NCBI GenBank assembly: GCA_958296445.1
Contig: OY282565.1
Span: forward strand, 909,936-973,935
Reading direction: 5' to 3'
Source of the DNA: an uncultured Dehalococcoidia bacterium
GTDB taxonomy: Bacteria; Chloroflexota; Dehalococcoidia; Lucifugimonadales; UBA3495
DNA: 64,000 nucleotides
Part shown: positions 1 to 9,560 of the stretch, piece by piece
Layout: each line of letters opens with the position of its first letter
Numbering within the stretch: position 1 is the first letter of the stretch
The notes under the pieces: model-generated
Database searches by the model: none
The model's input: the letters and a program-made list of their open reading frames with translations, nothing else
Told to the model about the DNA's origin: nothing
Translations under genes and position numbers: made by a program

Positions 1-189
1 CTGGGCAAGCAGTCCGCCATTCTCAGCCGGTCGCCCGTAATTCTGGGCAAGCAGTCCGCCATTCTCAGCCGGTCGCCCGTAATTCTGAGCAGGCAGTCCA
101 CCATTCTCAGCCAGTTGTCCGCCATTATGGACAGGCAACCCGTAATTCTCAGCCGACAGTCTGTCATTCTGAGCAGACAATCTGTCATT
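1..189. repeat. 21-bp tandem repeat array (about nine units)
   Basis: Nine consecutive 21-base units run up to the first hairpin element. Each begins CTGAGC/CTCAGC/CTGGGC and ends in CATT, GTAATT or similar. The first two 42-base blocks are identical and later units diverge. The last unit flows directly into the CTGAGCAAAGCG start of the hairpin element, so the array looks like an expansion of that element's edge. A two-unit version of the same motif lies at about 882-915. The array may extend beyond the left edge of the window. Confidence 0.85.
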
Positions 190-256
190 CTGAGCAAAGC
201 GAAGAATCTCACCTTGGGCAGTGAGACCTTTCGCTTCACTAAGAGCGACAAGGGGG
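173..256. repeat. REP-like hairpin element
   Basis: The left arm CATTCTGAGCAAAGCGAAG is followed some 30 bases later by an imperfect inverse (ACCTTTCGCTTCACTAAG), giving a hairpin about 75 bases long. The same arm recurs at 912, 1455, 1970 and 2485, and in inverted form near 11010-11030. It lies just downstream of the Rieske gene, which ends at 328 on the minus strand, and could fold at the 3' end of that transcript. Confidence 0.7.
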
Positions 257-327
257 AATTTCGCAACGTTCTCTTACGCCGGTATGCCCTTGTCCTGAGC
301 CTTCCCCATAAGCAAAGGCCGCCCGGC

Positions 328-696
328 CTACTCGTCCGGCACCAAGGCCACCAGTCGGCCCCCCTGCTGCGTTACCAGAAACACCTTCATTCGCAGACTA
401 GGGTTATTGACGCAGCGCCCGTCGCTCTTTTCGTACTCATAGCCGTGGGTGTCGCAGACGAACACATCCTCGCCCACTTCCTCCACTTCGCCGCCCTGGT
501 GCGGGCAAAGGGTGGACAGCATTCTGTAGCCCTCACTGCCCTTTACCAGAAAGTAATTGGCGTCGCCAACCTTCACCAGCTTGGGCAGCTCCGTGAACGC
601 CGACTCCTCGCCCAAGTCCACCCGCACCTTCTTGGAGCGGGCCGAACCGCTGATTTGCCGCATAGTAATCCTGTTGACCTGCCTATCCGTAGCCAT
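328..696 (-). CDS. Stand-alone Rieske [2Fe-2S] protein
   Basis: A 122-residue protein that is essentially one Rieske domain. Two ligand loops are visible: CPH (Cys64, His66) and CDTH (Cys81, His84). This is the Cys-x-His ... Cys-x-x-His pattern that holds a 2Fe-2S cluster with two Cys and two His. Its likely role is small-protein electron transfer or a ferredoxin-like subunit; no oxygenase catalytic domain is attached. I chose the ATG at 696, with a G-rich ribosome-binding stretch upstream and a TATACT -10 box further up; an ATG at 663 with AGGA before it is an alternative. From residue 22 to the end it aligns with the domain inserted in the amidohydrolase at 50151-52172, with about 58 of 101 positions identical by eye. 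Its immediate neighbours are only repeats, so no partner can be named. Confidence 0.85.
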   Translation of the reverse strand: MATDRQVNRITMRQISGSARSKKVRVDLGEESAFTELPKLVKVGDANYFLVKGSEGYRMLSTLCPHQGGEVEEVGEDVFVCDTHGYEYEKSDGRCVNNPSLRMKVFLVTQQGGRLVALVPDE

Positions 697-877
697 TGAC
701 CAACACCCCCAGCCGTACAATTCCGCCAAGTATAGCAAATACGCCCCAGCCGGGCTATCGCCCCCCACCCCGCCCCGCCCCACCGCCGTTCCCGCCCCAA
801 CGTCGCCCCCCGGCGAGGGCCGCCAAGCCGGAAGCCTAAGAGAAAATTGCGAAATTACTTCCGCTGTCAGTCATTCC

Positions 878-2600
878 CAACAACTGTCTGTCATTCTGAG
901 CAATTGTCTGTCATTCTGAGCAAAGCGAAGAATCTTGGTTTGGGCGGCAAGACCTTTCGCTTCACGCAGAGTGGCGAAAGGCAATTTCGCAATTCTCTCC
1001 ACCCCGGAGAAAATTGCGAAATTCCCCCCTCCCTCTGGGGGAGGGTTAGGGCGGGAACGCCCCCTGTCCAGGCCATCTAACCCAAGAGCAATTGCACCGG
1101 GAAAATTTCGCCCTTGCCCCTGCCATTTCCCTGACACTTGGCCCTTGCCAACCCTAAATACACCCCTCTATCATAATACCTGTAAAGCCCAAACAACCGG
1201 CCAGCCCGCGAACCGCCCCCAACCCGCCCGCCAAACCAAAATGGTGCTAAATGGTGCCAAATGGCAGGGAAATCAAAAAAAATCCTGAACCCCCCGGAGG
1301 TGAACCGCCTATGCGAGAACCCCAAGCCTTCCGCCGCCGCGTTGACGCCCCCCACCGCAAACCGGCCCTGCCCCTGGCCGGGATAAAACTCCGCTCCTTT
1401 GCCGGGGAATCCTGCATCCGCCGATACGCCCCACCCTACCCCTCCCGCGGCTATCATTCTGAGCAAAGCGAATAATCCCGGCTTGGGAGGCAAGACCTTT
1501 CGCTTCGCTCAGGATGACAAAAGGCAATTTCGCAATTCTCTCCACCAGAAGGGGAGGGTTAGAGTGGGAACGCCCCCTGTCCAGGTCATCTAACCCAAGA
1601 GCAATTGCACCGGGAAAATTTCGCCCTTGCCCCCTCCATTTCCCTGACACTTCGCCCTTGCCAACCCTGAATACACCCCTCTATCATAATACCTGTAAAG
1701 CCCAAACAACCGGCCAGCCCGCGAACCGTCCCCAACCCGCCCGCCAAACCAAAATGGTGCTAAATGGTGCCAAATGGCAGGGAAATCAAAAAAAAATCCT
1801 GAACCCCCCGGATGTGAACCGCCTATGCGGAAAATCCAAGCCTTCCGTCGCCGCGTTGCCCCCCTCCGCCGCAAACCGGCCTTGCCCCTGGCCGAGATAA
1901 AACTCCGCTCCTTTGCCGGGGAATCCTGCATCCGCCGGTACGCCCCCACCCTAACCCTCCCGCGGCTGTCATTCTGAGCAAAGCGAATAATCCCGGCTTG
2001 AGAGGCAAGACCTTTCGCTTCGCTCAGGATCACAAAAGGCAATTTCGCAATTTTCTCAACCCGAAGGGGAGGGTTAGGGCGGGAACGCCCCCTGTCCAGG
2101 TCATCTAACCCAAGAGCAATTGCACCGGGAAAATTTCGCCCTTGCCCCCGCCATTTCCCTGACACTTCGCCCTTGCCAACCCTGAATGCACCTCTCTAAC
2201 ATAATACCTGTGAATCCCAAACAACTGGCCAGCCTGCGAACCGCCCCCAACCCGCCCGCCAAACCAAAATGGTGCTAAATGGTGCCAAATGGCAGGGAAA
2301 TCAAAAAAAATCCTGCCCCCCCCGGAGGTGAACCGCCTATGCGGGAACCCCAAGCCTTCCGCCGCCGCGTTGATGCCCCCCACCGCAAACCGGCCCTGCC
2401 CCTTGGCCGGGATAAAACTCCGCTCCTTTGCCGGGGAATCCTGCATCCGCCGATACGCCCCCACCCTAACCCTCCCGCGGCTGTCATTCTGAGCAAAGCG
2501 AAGAATCCCGTCTTGGGAGGCAAGACCTTTCGCTTTGCTCAGGATGGCAAATGGCAATTTCGCAATTCTCTCAACCCGAAGCGCCCGTATTGACATAACC
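878..2600. repeat. 515-bp tandem repeat, three units plus partial fourth
   Basis: The CATTCTGAGC arm occurs at 912, 1455, 1970 and 2485, giving periods of 543, 515 and 515 bases. Each unit has a hairpin REP-like block, a block matching GGGAGGGTTAG...GGAACGCCCC, a block with CATAATACCTGT, an AAATGGTGC duplication (near 1242, 1755, 2270), an A-run, and a GGAGGTGAACCGCCTATG-like segment that opens a short Arg-rich reading frame. The frame is not maintained: unit three has a shift after the shared start, so I do not call a gene. No transposase is present. The 197-878 stretch between the Rieske gene's promoter and this array holds no other gene. Confidence 0.85.
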
Positions 2601-2618
2601 CAACCCAACCCCTACAAT
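2590..2618 (+). promoter_or_regulatory. Strong sigma-70-type promoter before the propeller locus
   Basis: TTGACA at 2590-2595, a 17-base spacer and TACAAT at 2613-2618. The -10 box ends six bases before the ATG at 2625, so the transcript would start at or next to that codon. Confidence 0.75.
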
Positions 2619-2624
2619 CCTCCA

Positions 2625-2774
2625 ATGGCGCAAGATATAAGCACTTGGACGACGCAGTTACGGGCAGGCCGAAGAGAAGCGCAGAAAGGGATGCGGTTGT
2701 TTGATGGGGATGGGATGCTGGCTATGGCCGGTTTAGTTCTGTTGTCCCATCGTAATGGGCCGCCCCCGAGGTAG
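2625..2774 (+). CDS. Small leaderless ORF overlapping the propeller gene
   Basis: A 49-residue reading frame whose ATG lies at the predicted transcription start of a near-consensus promoter. It ends at 2774, overlapping the ATG of the next gene (2755) by 20 bases. I recognise no domain; the sequence is Arg-rich with a short hydrophobic C-terminal stretch. The downstream gene has no visible ribosome-binding site, so this ORF may serve translational coupling, or it may be chance and the transcript simply begins here. Confidence 0.35.
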   Translation: MAQDISTWTTQLRAGRREAQKGMRLFDGDGMLAMAGLVLLSHRNGPPPR

Positions 2775-5700
2775 CAATTATCCCGGATGGTATAAGCCAC
2801 TCCGCTCGACGGTAATCAGGGGCAGCAGTAATCCCCGACATTTGCTCTTTATTGTCCTCTGGCTGGGAATCGCATCGCTGGCCCTTGCCGCCGCCGCAGG
2901 CGCTTTTATAGCCGGTTCCGGGCCGGATGCTGAAGACACCCGGACTTGGTTCCCCATCCCCGGAACCCTGCCTCCCCCGCCTGCGCCGGATGAGCCGACA
3001 CCCCCTCCCCCGATGACCTCCCCTGATGGCTCCGTAGTTTTAACCCTGCACGAAAGCCTAGCCGACGCAAACCCCCGGCTGGTATTCCGGGAGTTGCCTA
3101 TCACTTACACCGAAGGATTGCCGCCCAGCTATTCCCCGCCAACCCGTGCCTTTTACCTGGCCCTCCATACCCCCGGCGGAGCGCCATTGCGCCATCCGCC
3201 GGAAATCGCCACCCTAACGGTGCGGTTGACTGAACGGGACTACAATCTGGCCGACGGCGACCAGCACCGCCTAACGGTTCAGCGTTACAACGATTCGGCG
3301 CAAACCTGGGAAGAGCCTCCCTCAATGCTGGACCTTCCCTGGCTCAGGGTTCATGTCACCACCGACGCCCTCGGCTTGTTCATCACCACGGCCAGGCCGG
3401 ACGCCACGGCCAGCGCAGACGCCGATGCCCCGGCAGCCAGCGCAACCGAGCGTCCGCCCGTCCCGCTGCCAACCATCCCTCCTACCGACGAACCCCTAAC
3501 CCTGTCATCAGCCCCGCCCAGACTGCCTACCCCGCCCGCCGAAACGCCCCAGGCATCCCCAGCCCCTGCGCCAGCACCAACGCCAACCTCTACCCCCCCG
3601 CCCGCTCCGACCGTTCCAATTCCCACCCCCGTCCCAACGCCAACACCGACGCCAGCCCCGGCGCCAACACTTGCGCCGACGCCAACACTAGCCCCGGCGC
3701 CAACGCCGACAGCAACACCCGCTCCGGCGCCAACACTTGTGCCAATCCCGACGCCAACCCCCCGGCCATCTCCCGGACACATTCTATTCATCAACGGCCG
3801 ACAAGTTCTGCCCAGAGACACCATATTCTACGTGCCGCTGGGGATATTGTCCCTCGGCAATCTGCCCAACCCCGACGGAACATATCCACTTGGAACAATG
3901 GTAAGTTTCGAGGTGAACCTTGACCGTCCAAACTCCACCATGCAAATCACCGGGGCCGATAGCGTAAAAGGTTCCCGCGTTCAACTGCAAATGAGCCGCC
4001 ATCGCCACGTAAAGGTATACATTACGCTGCTGCCCACGCCAACCCCGACTCCCATGCCTACCCCGACTCCCACCCCAACCCCTAAGCCAACCCCTGCCCC
4101 AACACCCAGGCCAACACCTGCGCCCGCCCCTGTTCCCGCGCCAACGCCGACGCCTACGCCTACCCCCACCCCAACGCTCGACTACCCCGTAGGCGGGCGG
4201 ATTGCTTTCCAGTCCGACCGCGATGGCAACAGCGAAATCTACGTAATGGGCTGCGACGGTTCCCGTCCGGTCAACCTTACCAACCACGCCGCAGACGACC
4301 GGGAACCGGCGTGGGCTAAAGACGGGCGGCTGGCCTTCAGTTCCAACCGCGACGCTACAGGCGGCTTCGACATCTATCTGCTAGACCTAGAATCCCAGCA
4401 GCTTACCCGTCTAACCACCCACCCGGCCAACGACGAATCCCCGGCACTGTCGCCGGACGGCAACAAGGTGGCTTTCGTGTCCCACCGCAACGGCAACGCC
4501 GATATTTACGTGCTGGACATTTCCGCCAATCCTCATACCCTGACCGGATTCGCCACCAGCACCGCCACCAGCACCGCCGCCAATCTCGACCCGGCCTGGT
4601 CGCCGGACGGCAGCCGCCTGGCCTTCGCCAGCGACCGCGATGGCGATTTCGACATCTATATTGCCGACGCCAACGGCGCCAATCTTTCCAACCTGACGGA
4701 CAGCGCCGCCGACGATGAGAACGGCTACAATGACCGCTGGCCCGACATAGAAATCCATCAGGGAAAAGAAAGAATCGCCTTCGCTTCCAACCGTATGGGG
4801 AATTGGGATGTCTATTCAATGTACGCCAACGGCGAAAAGCTGAAGCGGGCAACCGAAAACCCAGCAACTGATACCGCCCCCAGTTGGGGGCCGTCAGGCG
4901 ATGAATTCGTATTTCACAACAACCGCAACACGAACCTAGAACTGTATACCGCGCTTAATGCCGAGGCCGATGAGCAAAAATACGTTACCCACGACGCATC
5001 AGGCAACGCCTCTTTCCCCGCTTGGGAACCAACGCCGCACCCCGGCACCTGCGGCCAACCGGCTTTGCCGACGCCAGATCCCACGCCGGAACCGACGCCG
5101 GAACCCACGCCAGAGCCGACGCCAGATCCCACGCCGGAGCCCACCCCGGAGCCCACGCCGGAGCCCACCCCGGAACCGACGCCGGAGCCCACCCCGGAGC
5201 CCACGCCGGAACCCACGCCCACATCAACGCCCGTCGTCTTGCCCGACTACCCCGCGGGCGGACGGATTGCTTTCCAGACCAACCGCGACGGGAACGATGA
5301 AATCTACGTGATAGGCTGCGACGGTTCCCGTCCGGTCAACCTCACCAACCACGCCGCCGATGACCGGGAACCGGCGTGGGCCAGCGGCGGGCGGCTGGCC
5401 TTCAGTTCCAACCGCGATGCAACGGGCGGCTTCGACATATACCTGCTCACCCTGGCCCCGTGGGGCATTACCCAACTCACCGACAACGCCGCTAACGACG
5501 AATCCCCGGCACTCTCGCCCGATGGTAGCAAGCTGGCCTTCGTGTCCTACCGCAACGGCAACGCCGATATTTACGTGCTGGACATTTCCGCCAATCCCCA
5601 TACCCTAACCGGATTCGCCACCAGCACCGCCGCCGATCTCGACCCGGCCTGGTCGTCCGACGGCCGCCGCTTGGCCTTCTCCAGCGACCGCGACGGCGAT

Positions 5701-6123
5701 TGGGACATCTATATTGCCGATGCCGATGGCTCCAATCTCTCAAACCTGACGGACGGCGACGCCGACGATGGGAACGGCTACAACGACCGCTGGCCCGACT
5801 TGGGGTATTACGAAGGCGAATACATAACCTTCGCTTCCGACCGTGATGGCGATTGGGGGCTATATACAATGTATGATGACGGTGTGAATCCGTCGCAGAC
5901 GACTTTCAGCGACGGTGCCGACACCGTCTCCAGTTGGGGCCCGTCGGTGGAGGAAATCGTTTTCCAAACCGGCCGGGACGGTAATTTGGAGATTTACACT
6001 ACCTTCGACGGCGGCGGCCCGTCTCCGAACATCAGCGAGAGCGTCAGCAGCGATGACTCATCCCCCGATTGGGAGCCGGTGGAAGACGCCGTATATTGTG
6101 GCGGAGACCCGGTTCAACCATAG
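2755..6123 (+). CDS. Membrane-anchored double TolB-like beta-propeller protein
   Basis: 1122 residues. A membrane segment at about residues 30-54 is followed by an outside region: a beta-rich domain (about 100-225), a long Pro/Thr/Ala linker (about 240-340), a small domain (about 340-425), a second PT linker, propeller 1 (about 476-762), a Pro-Glu-Pro-Thr linker (about 765-828) and propeller 2 (about 833-1122). Each propeller has six PD40-type blades of the form RIAFxSxRDGxxxIYxxxxDG...LT. The DRDGD/DGN loops resemble calcium-binding loops of such repeats. PD40/TolB propellers usually bind proteins or glycans rather than catalyse reactions, so a cell-surface binding or envelope role is inferred. 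The two propellers are nearly identical in nucleotide sequence over long stretches, indicating recent internal duplication. The start is the first ATG of the frame; no ribosome-binding site is visible. Confidence 0.85.
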   Translation: MGRPRGSNYPGWYKPLRSTVIRGSSNPRHLLFIVLWLGIASLALAAAAGAFIAGSGPDAEDTRTWFPIPGTLPPPPAPDEPTPPPPMTSPDGSVVLTLHESLADANPRLVFRELPITYTEGLPPSYSPPTRAFYLALHTPGGAPLRHPPEIATLTVRLTERDYNLADGDQHRLTVQRYNDSAQTWEEPPSMLDLPWLRVHVTTDALGLFITTARPDATASADADAPAASATERPPVPLPTIPPTDEPLTLSSAPPRLPTPPAETPQASPAPAPAPTPTSTPPPAPTVPIPTPVPTPTPTPAPAPTLAPTPTLAPAPTPTATPAPAPTLVPIPTPTPRPSPGHILFINGRQVLPRDTIFYVPLGILSLGNLPNPDGTYPLGTMVSFEVNLDRPNSTMQITGADSVKGSRVQLQMSRHRHVKVYITLLPTPTPTPMPTPTPTPTPKPTPAPTPRPTPAPAPVPAPTPTPTPTPTPTLDYPVGGRIAFQSDRDGNSEIYVMGCDGSRPVNLTNHAADDREPAWAKDGRLAFSSNRDATGGFDIYLLDLESQQLTRLTTHPANDESPALSPDGNKVAFVSHRNGNADIYVLDISANPHTLTGFATSTATSTAANLDPAWSPDGSRLAFASDRDGDFDIYIADANGANLSNLTDSAADDENGYNDRWPDIEIHQGKERIAFASNRMGNWDVYSMYANGEKLKRATENPATDTAPSWGPSGDEFVFHNNRNTNLELYTALNAEADEQKYVTHDASGNASFPAWEPTPHPGTCGQPALPTPDPTPEPTPEPTPEPTPDPTPEPTPEPTPEPTPEPTPEPTPEPTPEPTPTSTPVVLPDYPAGGRIAFQTNRDGNDEIYVIGCDGSRPVNLTNHAADDREPAWASGGRLAFSSNRDATGGFDIYLLTLAPWGITQLTDNAANDESPALSPDGSKLAFVSYRNGNADIYVLDISANPHTLTGFATSTAADLDPAWSSDGRRLAFSSDRDGDWDIYIADADGSNLSNLTDGDADDGNGYNDRWPDLGYYEGEYITFASDRDGDWGLYTMYDDGVNPSQTTFSDGADTVSSWGPSVEEIVFQTGRDGNLEIYTTFDGGGPSPNISESVSSDDSSPDWEPVEDAVYCGGDPVQP

Positions 6124-6140
6124 GCATAAGACGCTATACT
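6113..6140 (+). promoter_or_regulatory. Promoter of the YgjP-like gene (apparently leaderless)
   Basis: TTCAAC at 6113, a 16-base spacer and TATACT at 6135-6140. The ATG at 6148 is seven bases beyond the -10 box, and no Shine-Dalgarno sequence is present between them. Confidence 0.5.
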
Positions 6141-6147
6141 GTCAGAT

Positions 6148-6879
6148 ATGCCAGACACCATAAAATGCCTCCGCCTCGACTCCGGCGCTATCGAATACAC
6201 CCTGCGCCGCAGCCGCCGCCGGAAAAAGACGGTACAGATAAGCATTTCCGGGGGCGCCGTGGTGGTTTCGGCCCCGTGGCGCACCCCCAACCGTGAAATT
6301 CAGGCCATCCTGCTGGAGCGAAGCGGCTGGATTCTCGGCAAGCTGGCAGCCGATGTGCAGCAACCGCCCCCGCTTCGGCTGGTCACCGGGGATACGCTGC
6401 CCTACCTAGGACAGGATATGCCGCTGGTGGTCGAGGATGCCGACATCCGAAAGCCGTCGGCCCGGCTGGACGGCGGCCGCCTGCTGGTGCAGACGCTCCG
6501 CAATCTGGCCGGGGATGAGCGGCGGGAAGCAGTGCGGGCGGCCCTAGAATCTTGGTATCGGGCGCAGGCGGCGGAGCTGCTGGCTGACAGCGTCGCCCGC
6601 TGGCTTCCGGTTATGGGCCGCAGCGAAATGCCCCGCGTGCTGGTGCGCCAGCAACGGACGCGCTGGGGCAGTTGCAGCTCCGATGGCACCCTGCGCTTCA
6701 GTTGGCGGCTGGCAATGATGGCGCCGGAACTGATTGACTCCGTGGCCGTCCACGAACTGGCCCACTTGGACGTAATGAACCACTCCCCGGACTTCTGGGC
6801 CGTGGTGCTGCGAGCAATGCCCGACGCCCGCCAGCGCCGCAAACGCCTAGACGAAGCCGGCCGCCGCCTGCCCCTGTAA
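6148..6879 (+). CDS. YgjP/DUF45-family zinc metallopeptidase
   Basis: 243 residues. The C-terminal half carries the WGSCS motif and a HELAH zinc-binding helix (His202, Glu203, His206) followed by the NHSPDFW segment typical of DUF45/YgjP (M48-related) metal-dependent hydrolases. The N-terminal third is the beta-rich region common to the family. Members are putative cytosolic metallopeptidases, often without known substrate. There is no signal peptide. The gene follows the propeller gene by 24 bases but has its own likely promoter, so co-transcription is optional. Confidence 0.88.
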   Translation: MPDTIKCLRLDSGAIEYTLRRSRRRKKTVQISISGGAVVVSAPWRTPNREIQAILLERSGWILGKLAADVQQPPPLRLVTGDTLPYLGQDMPLVVEDADIRKPSARLDGGRLLVQTLRNLAGDERREAVRAALESWYRAQAAELLADSVARWLPVMGRSEMPRVLVRQQRTRWGSCSSDGTLRFSWRLAMMAPELIDSVAVHELAHLDVMNHSPDFWAVVLRAMPDARQRRKRLDEAGRRLPL

Positions 6880-6944
6880 TCAGTCTTTCGCATTTCCGTC
6901 CCCGCATTCCAAATTCCCCCACCGGCGTGGTAACATTGGGGCCT

Positions 6945-8789
6945 ATGAATCCGTCAAACATCAGAAACTTCTGCATCATCGCCCACATAGACCACGGCAA
7001 GTCCACGCTGGCCGACCGGTTCCTGGAAATCACCGGCACCGTGCGCCCCCAGGAGATGAAGGCGCAGTTCCTGGACCAGATGGAGCTGGAGCGGGAACGC
7101 GGCATCACCATCAAGGGCAAAGCGGTGACTATGTATCACCAGGCCCCGGACGGCCAGACTTATCAGTTGAACCTGATAGACACCCCCGGTCACGTGGACT
7201 TCAGCTACGAGGTGTCGCGGGCGCTGGCCGCCTGCGAGGGCGCCCTGCTGGTGGTGGACGCCAGCCAGGGCATCGAAGCCCAGACCATCGCCAACACCCT
7301 GCTGGCGATGGGGTATGACCTTGACCTTATTCCGGTGCTGAACAAAGTAGACCTGCCCCAGGCCGAGCCCGAGCGGGTGGTCGGCGAAATCGAGCAGGTA
7401 TTCGGCTTCCGGCGCGACGAAGTGCTGTTCGTGTCAGCCAAAGAAGGCACTGGCGCGTCGGCCATACTGGACGCCGTGGTGGAGCGCATCCCGCCCCCCG
7501 GCGGCCAGCCCGCCGCCCCCGCCCGGGCCCTGGTTTTCGACTCCGTCTATAACCAGTACAAGGGCATCATCGCCCACATCCGGGTAGAGGACGGCGCCAT
7601 ATCCCGCCTCGACCGCATCCGGGTGATGTCCTCGGGTCGCACCGCCGAGATTGTTGAGGTTGGCGTGTTCGCCCCCGCCCCCCGGCCCACTGACCGGCTG
7701 GAAACCGGGCAAGTGGGCTATGTCGCCACCGGATTCAAGGATGTGCGCGAGTGTACCGTCGGCGACACCCTGACCATTGACCGCGCCGCGGCCACCGAGC
7801 CGCTGCCGGGCTACGTGCCGCTGAAATCTATGGTATTCGCCGGGCTGTACCCCTCCGACGGCGAGCAGTACGGCAATCTCCGCGCCGCCCTAGAGAAGCT
7901 GCAACTCAACGACGCCTCCCTGTCCCTAGAGCCGGAAAACAGCGCCGCCCTAGGCTTCGGCTTCCGCTGCGGCTTCCTCGGGCTGATGCACCTAGAAATC
8001 GTGCAGGAGCGGCTGGAGCGTGAATACGACCTCGACCTGATAGTGACCGCGCCCAGCGTGGCCTATCAGGTGACGCTCACCAGCGGCGAAGTCATCAAGG
8101 TGGACAGCCCGGCCAAGCTGCCCTCGCCCAACGAATACACCGACATTGAGGAGCCGGTGCTGGATCTCACCATCGTCGCCCCCAGCCGCTACGTAGGCAC
8201 GCTGATGGAGCTGATGCACTCCCGTCGCTCCGATTTCAAGCGTATGGAGTACATCCAGAGCGAGGATGTCGCCGGCCTTTCGTCGGGTTCCGTTGACAAC
8301 GCCCGCGTGATGATGGAATACACTATGCCGCTGGTGGAAATGCTGGCCGACTTCTACAACCAGCTGAAGTCGCGCACCCAGGGCTACGCCTCGCTGGACT
8401 ACACCTTTGTCGGCTACCGCAAGGCACCGCTGGTCAAGGTGGATGTGCTGGTGAACCATCTGCCCGTGGAAGCCCTTTCGATGATTCTGCACCGCGACCA
8501 GGCATTGGGCCAGGGCCGCCGCGTGGTGGAGCGGCTGCGTACCACCATCCCCCGCCAACTGTTCGAGGTGCCAATCCAAGCCGCCATCGGCAGCCGCATC
8601 ATCGCCCGCGAAACCGTCCGCGCCGTCCGCAAAGACGTCCTAGCCAAGTGCTACGGCGGCGACGTCACCCGCAAACGCAAGCTGCTGGAGCGCCAGAAGG
8701 AAGGCAAAAAACGCCTAAAGATGGTGGGCCAAGTAGAAATCCCCCAAGAAGCCTTCCTAACCCTGCTGGAAGTAGGCGGCGAAGGCTAG
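6945..8789 (+). CDS. lepA: Translation elongation factor 4 (LepA)
   Basis: A ribosomal GTPase that back-translocates or remodels stalled ribosomes. 614 residues from the ATG at 6945. Visible motifs are the P-loop AHIDHGKST (13-21), the switch I ERGITIK (51-57), DTPGH (79-83), the NKVD base-recognition motif, the EF-G-like domains II-IV and the LepA-specific C-terminal domain. Length is normal for the family. A GTG at 6927 is in frame but the ATG is better conserved and is preceded by a TTGGGG stretch. A weak TAACAT -10 lies only eight bases upstream, so this too may be leaderless. Confidence 0.97.
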   Translation: MNPSNIRNFCIIAHIDHGKSTLADRFLEITGTVRPQEMKAQFLDQMELERERGITIKGKAVTMYHQAPDGQTYQLNLIDTPGHVDFSYEVSRALAACEGALLVVDASQGIEAQTIANTLLAMGYDLDLIPVLNKVDLPQAEPERVVGEIEQVFGFRRDEVLFVSAKEGTGASAILDAVVERIPPPGGQPAAPARALVFDSVYNQYKGIIAHIRVEDGAISRLDRIRVMSSGRTAEIVEVGVFAPAPRPTDRLETGQVGYVATGFKDVRECTVGDTLTIDRAAATEPLPGYVPLKSMVFAGLYPSDGEQYGNLRAALEKLQLNDASLSLEPENSAALGFGFRCGFLGLMHLEIVQERLEREYDLDLIVTAPSVAYQVTLTSGEVIKVDSPAKLPSPNEYTDIEEPVLDLTIVAPSRYVGTLMELMHSRRSDFKRMEYIQSEDVAGLSSGSVDNARVMMEYTMPLVEMLADFYNQLKSRTQGYASLDYTFVGYRKAPLVKVDVLVNHLPVEALSMILHRDQALGQGRRVVERLRTTIPRQLFEVPIQAAIGSRIIARETVRAVRKDVLAKCYGGDVTRKRKLLERQKEGKKRLKMVGQVEIPQEAFLTLLEVGGEG

Positions 8790-8840
8790 TATGCCTCGCC
8801 GTTGGCTAGATCGAAGCCTGCGGAAAAAGTTTTGTAATCC

Positions 8841-9326
8841 CTAGAACCCCAGAGCCGTCCGCAGTTCGCCCAACTGCTCCAGGTGCGCCCGCCAGTGCCG
8901 GTCAAAGGCGGACAGCACGGCCTCCAGCGTCCGCTCCTCGTCCCGCCCGCGGGTGCGTTGGCGCATCGTCACGCGGCGGCCCGTCAAGTCCGCGTCGGCA
9001 GCGAACTCCAGCGCGGCGCCAAATGCGGCGAAAAACGCTGCGATGTCGGCCCCAACCTCGGCCATATCCAGAGTGGCCCGCGCTTCGGTGACGTTGGAGC
9101 GGTCGGACCAGATTTCGTACTCGCTGATTTCGCCGGAAACAATGCCCCGAACCACCGCCGCCATCCCCCCCGGCGGGCTGTCTAGGATGTGATACACAAT
9201 CTCCCGCGCCGACCAGTCCGTTTCCTCCGGCTTCCAGTCTAGGCAATAGTTCATCCCGTCCAGCAGTTCCAGCAGGGCGGCCCGCAGGGATTCCACGTTT
9301 TCGCGCTGGCTTTGTATCGTGGTCAA
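8841..9326 (-). CDS. DinB-like four-helix-bundle protein
   Basis: 161 residues, predicted mostly helical, with the pattern of DinB/YfiT-like proteins: a long first helix, a W-S-A-R-E-I-V-Y-H-I-L-D segment supplying a metal-ligand His, and a late FDRHWRAHLEQL helix supplying another. Family members are metal-binding proteins, some acting as bacillithiol/mycothiol-type transferases, and the exact reaction here is unknown. I chose the TTG at 9326 because GGGAG sits five bases before it. The open frame runs on to 9539 but that extension is repeat DNA. The gene is convergent with lepA. Confidence 0.75.
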   Translation of the reverse strand: MTTIQSQRENVESLRAALLELLDGMNYCLDWKPEETDWSAREIVYHILDSPPGGMAAVVRGIVSGEISEYEIWSDRSNVTEARATLDMAEVGADIAAFFAAFGAALEFAADADLTGRRVTMRQRTRGRDEERTLEAVLSAFDRHWRAHLEQLGELRTALGF

Positions 9327-9348
9327 GGCTGCTCCCTGCCATTCGTTA

Positions 9349-9560
9349 TTCCGGTGAAACGGGTACGCCCCACCCGTAGGGGCAACTCCCGTTCCGGCTA
9401 AAACCGACGCTCGCCTGCTGTGACCGCGGCCCACCCGTAGGGGCAACCCTTGTGGTTGCCCTCTAGTGTGTTGTTCCGGTGAAACGGGTACGGCCCCCAC
9501 CCTAACCCTCCCCCGGAGGGAGAGGGAACTATATCCCATCCCCCCGGCGGGAAAGGGGGG
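9349..9560. repeat. Intergenic repeat patchwork
   Basis: Between the DinB-like gene and galU. TTCCGGTGAAACGGGTACG occurs at about 9349 and 9474, CCCACCCGTAGGGGCAAC at about 9370 and 9431, and a block CACCCTAACCCTCCCCCGGAGG at about 9498, which belongs to a family also seen near 1025-1060 and 41275-41310. The region supplies no convincing gene. Confidence 0.65.

Noticed and set aside
115..699. Open frame with repeated ILSRQSV units
   Set aside because: It translates the 21-bp minisatellite and then runs antisense through the Rieske gene.
1300..1475. Short RBS-ATG frame (MREPQAFRRRV...) in each 515-bp unit
   Set aside because: The start is conserved in tandem units, but the frame shifts in unit three and is missing in the inverted copy at 13.2 kb, so coding is not supported.
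1..2600. CRISPR array
   Set aside because: Repeats are contiguous or 515 bp apart, with no unique spacers of regular length and no cas genes.
1077..2608. Several overlapping minus-strand frames of 110-190 codons in the 515-bp repeats
   Set aside because: They follow the repeat period, are rich in Arg and Gly, have no start signals and change frame between units.
3351..3824. Gly-Val-rich minus-strand frames opposite the Pro-Thr linkers
   Set aside because: These are shadows of proline codons and show no other protein feature.
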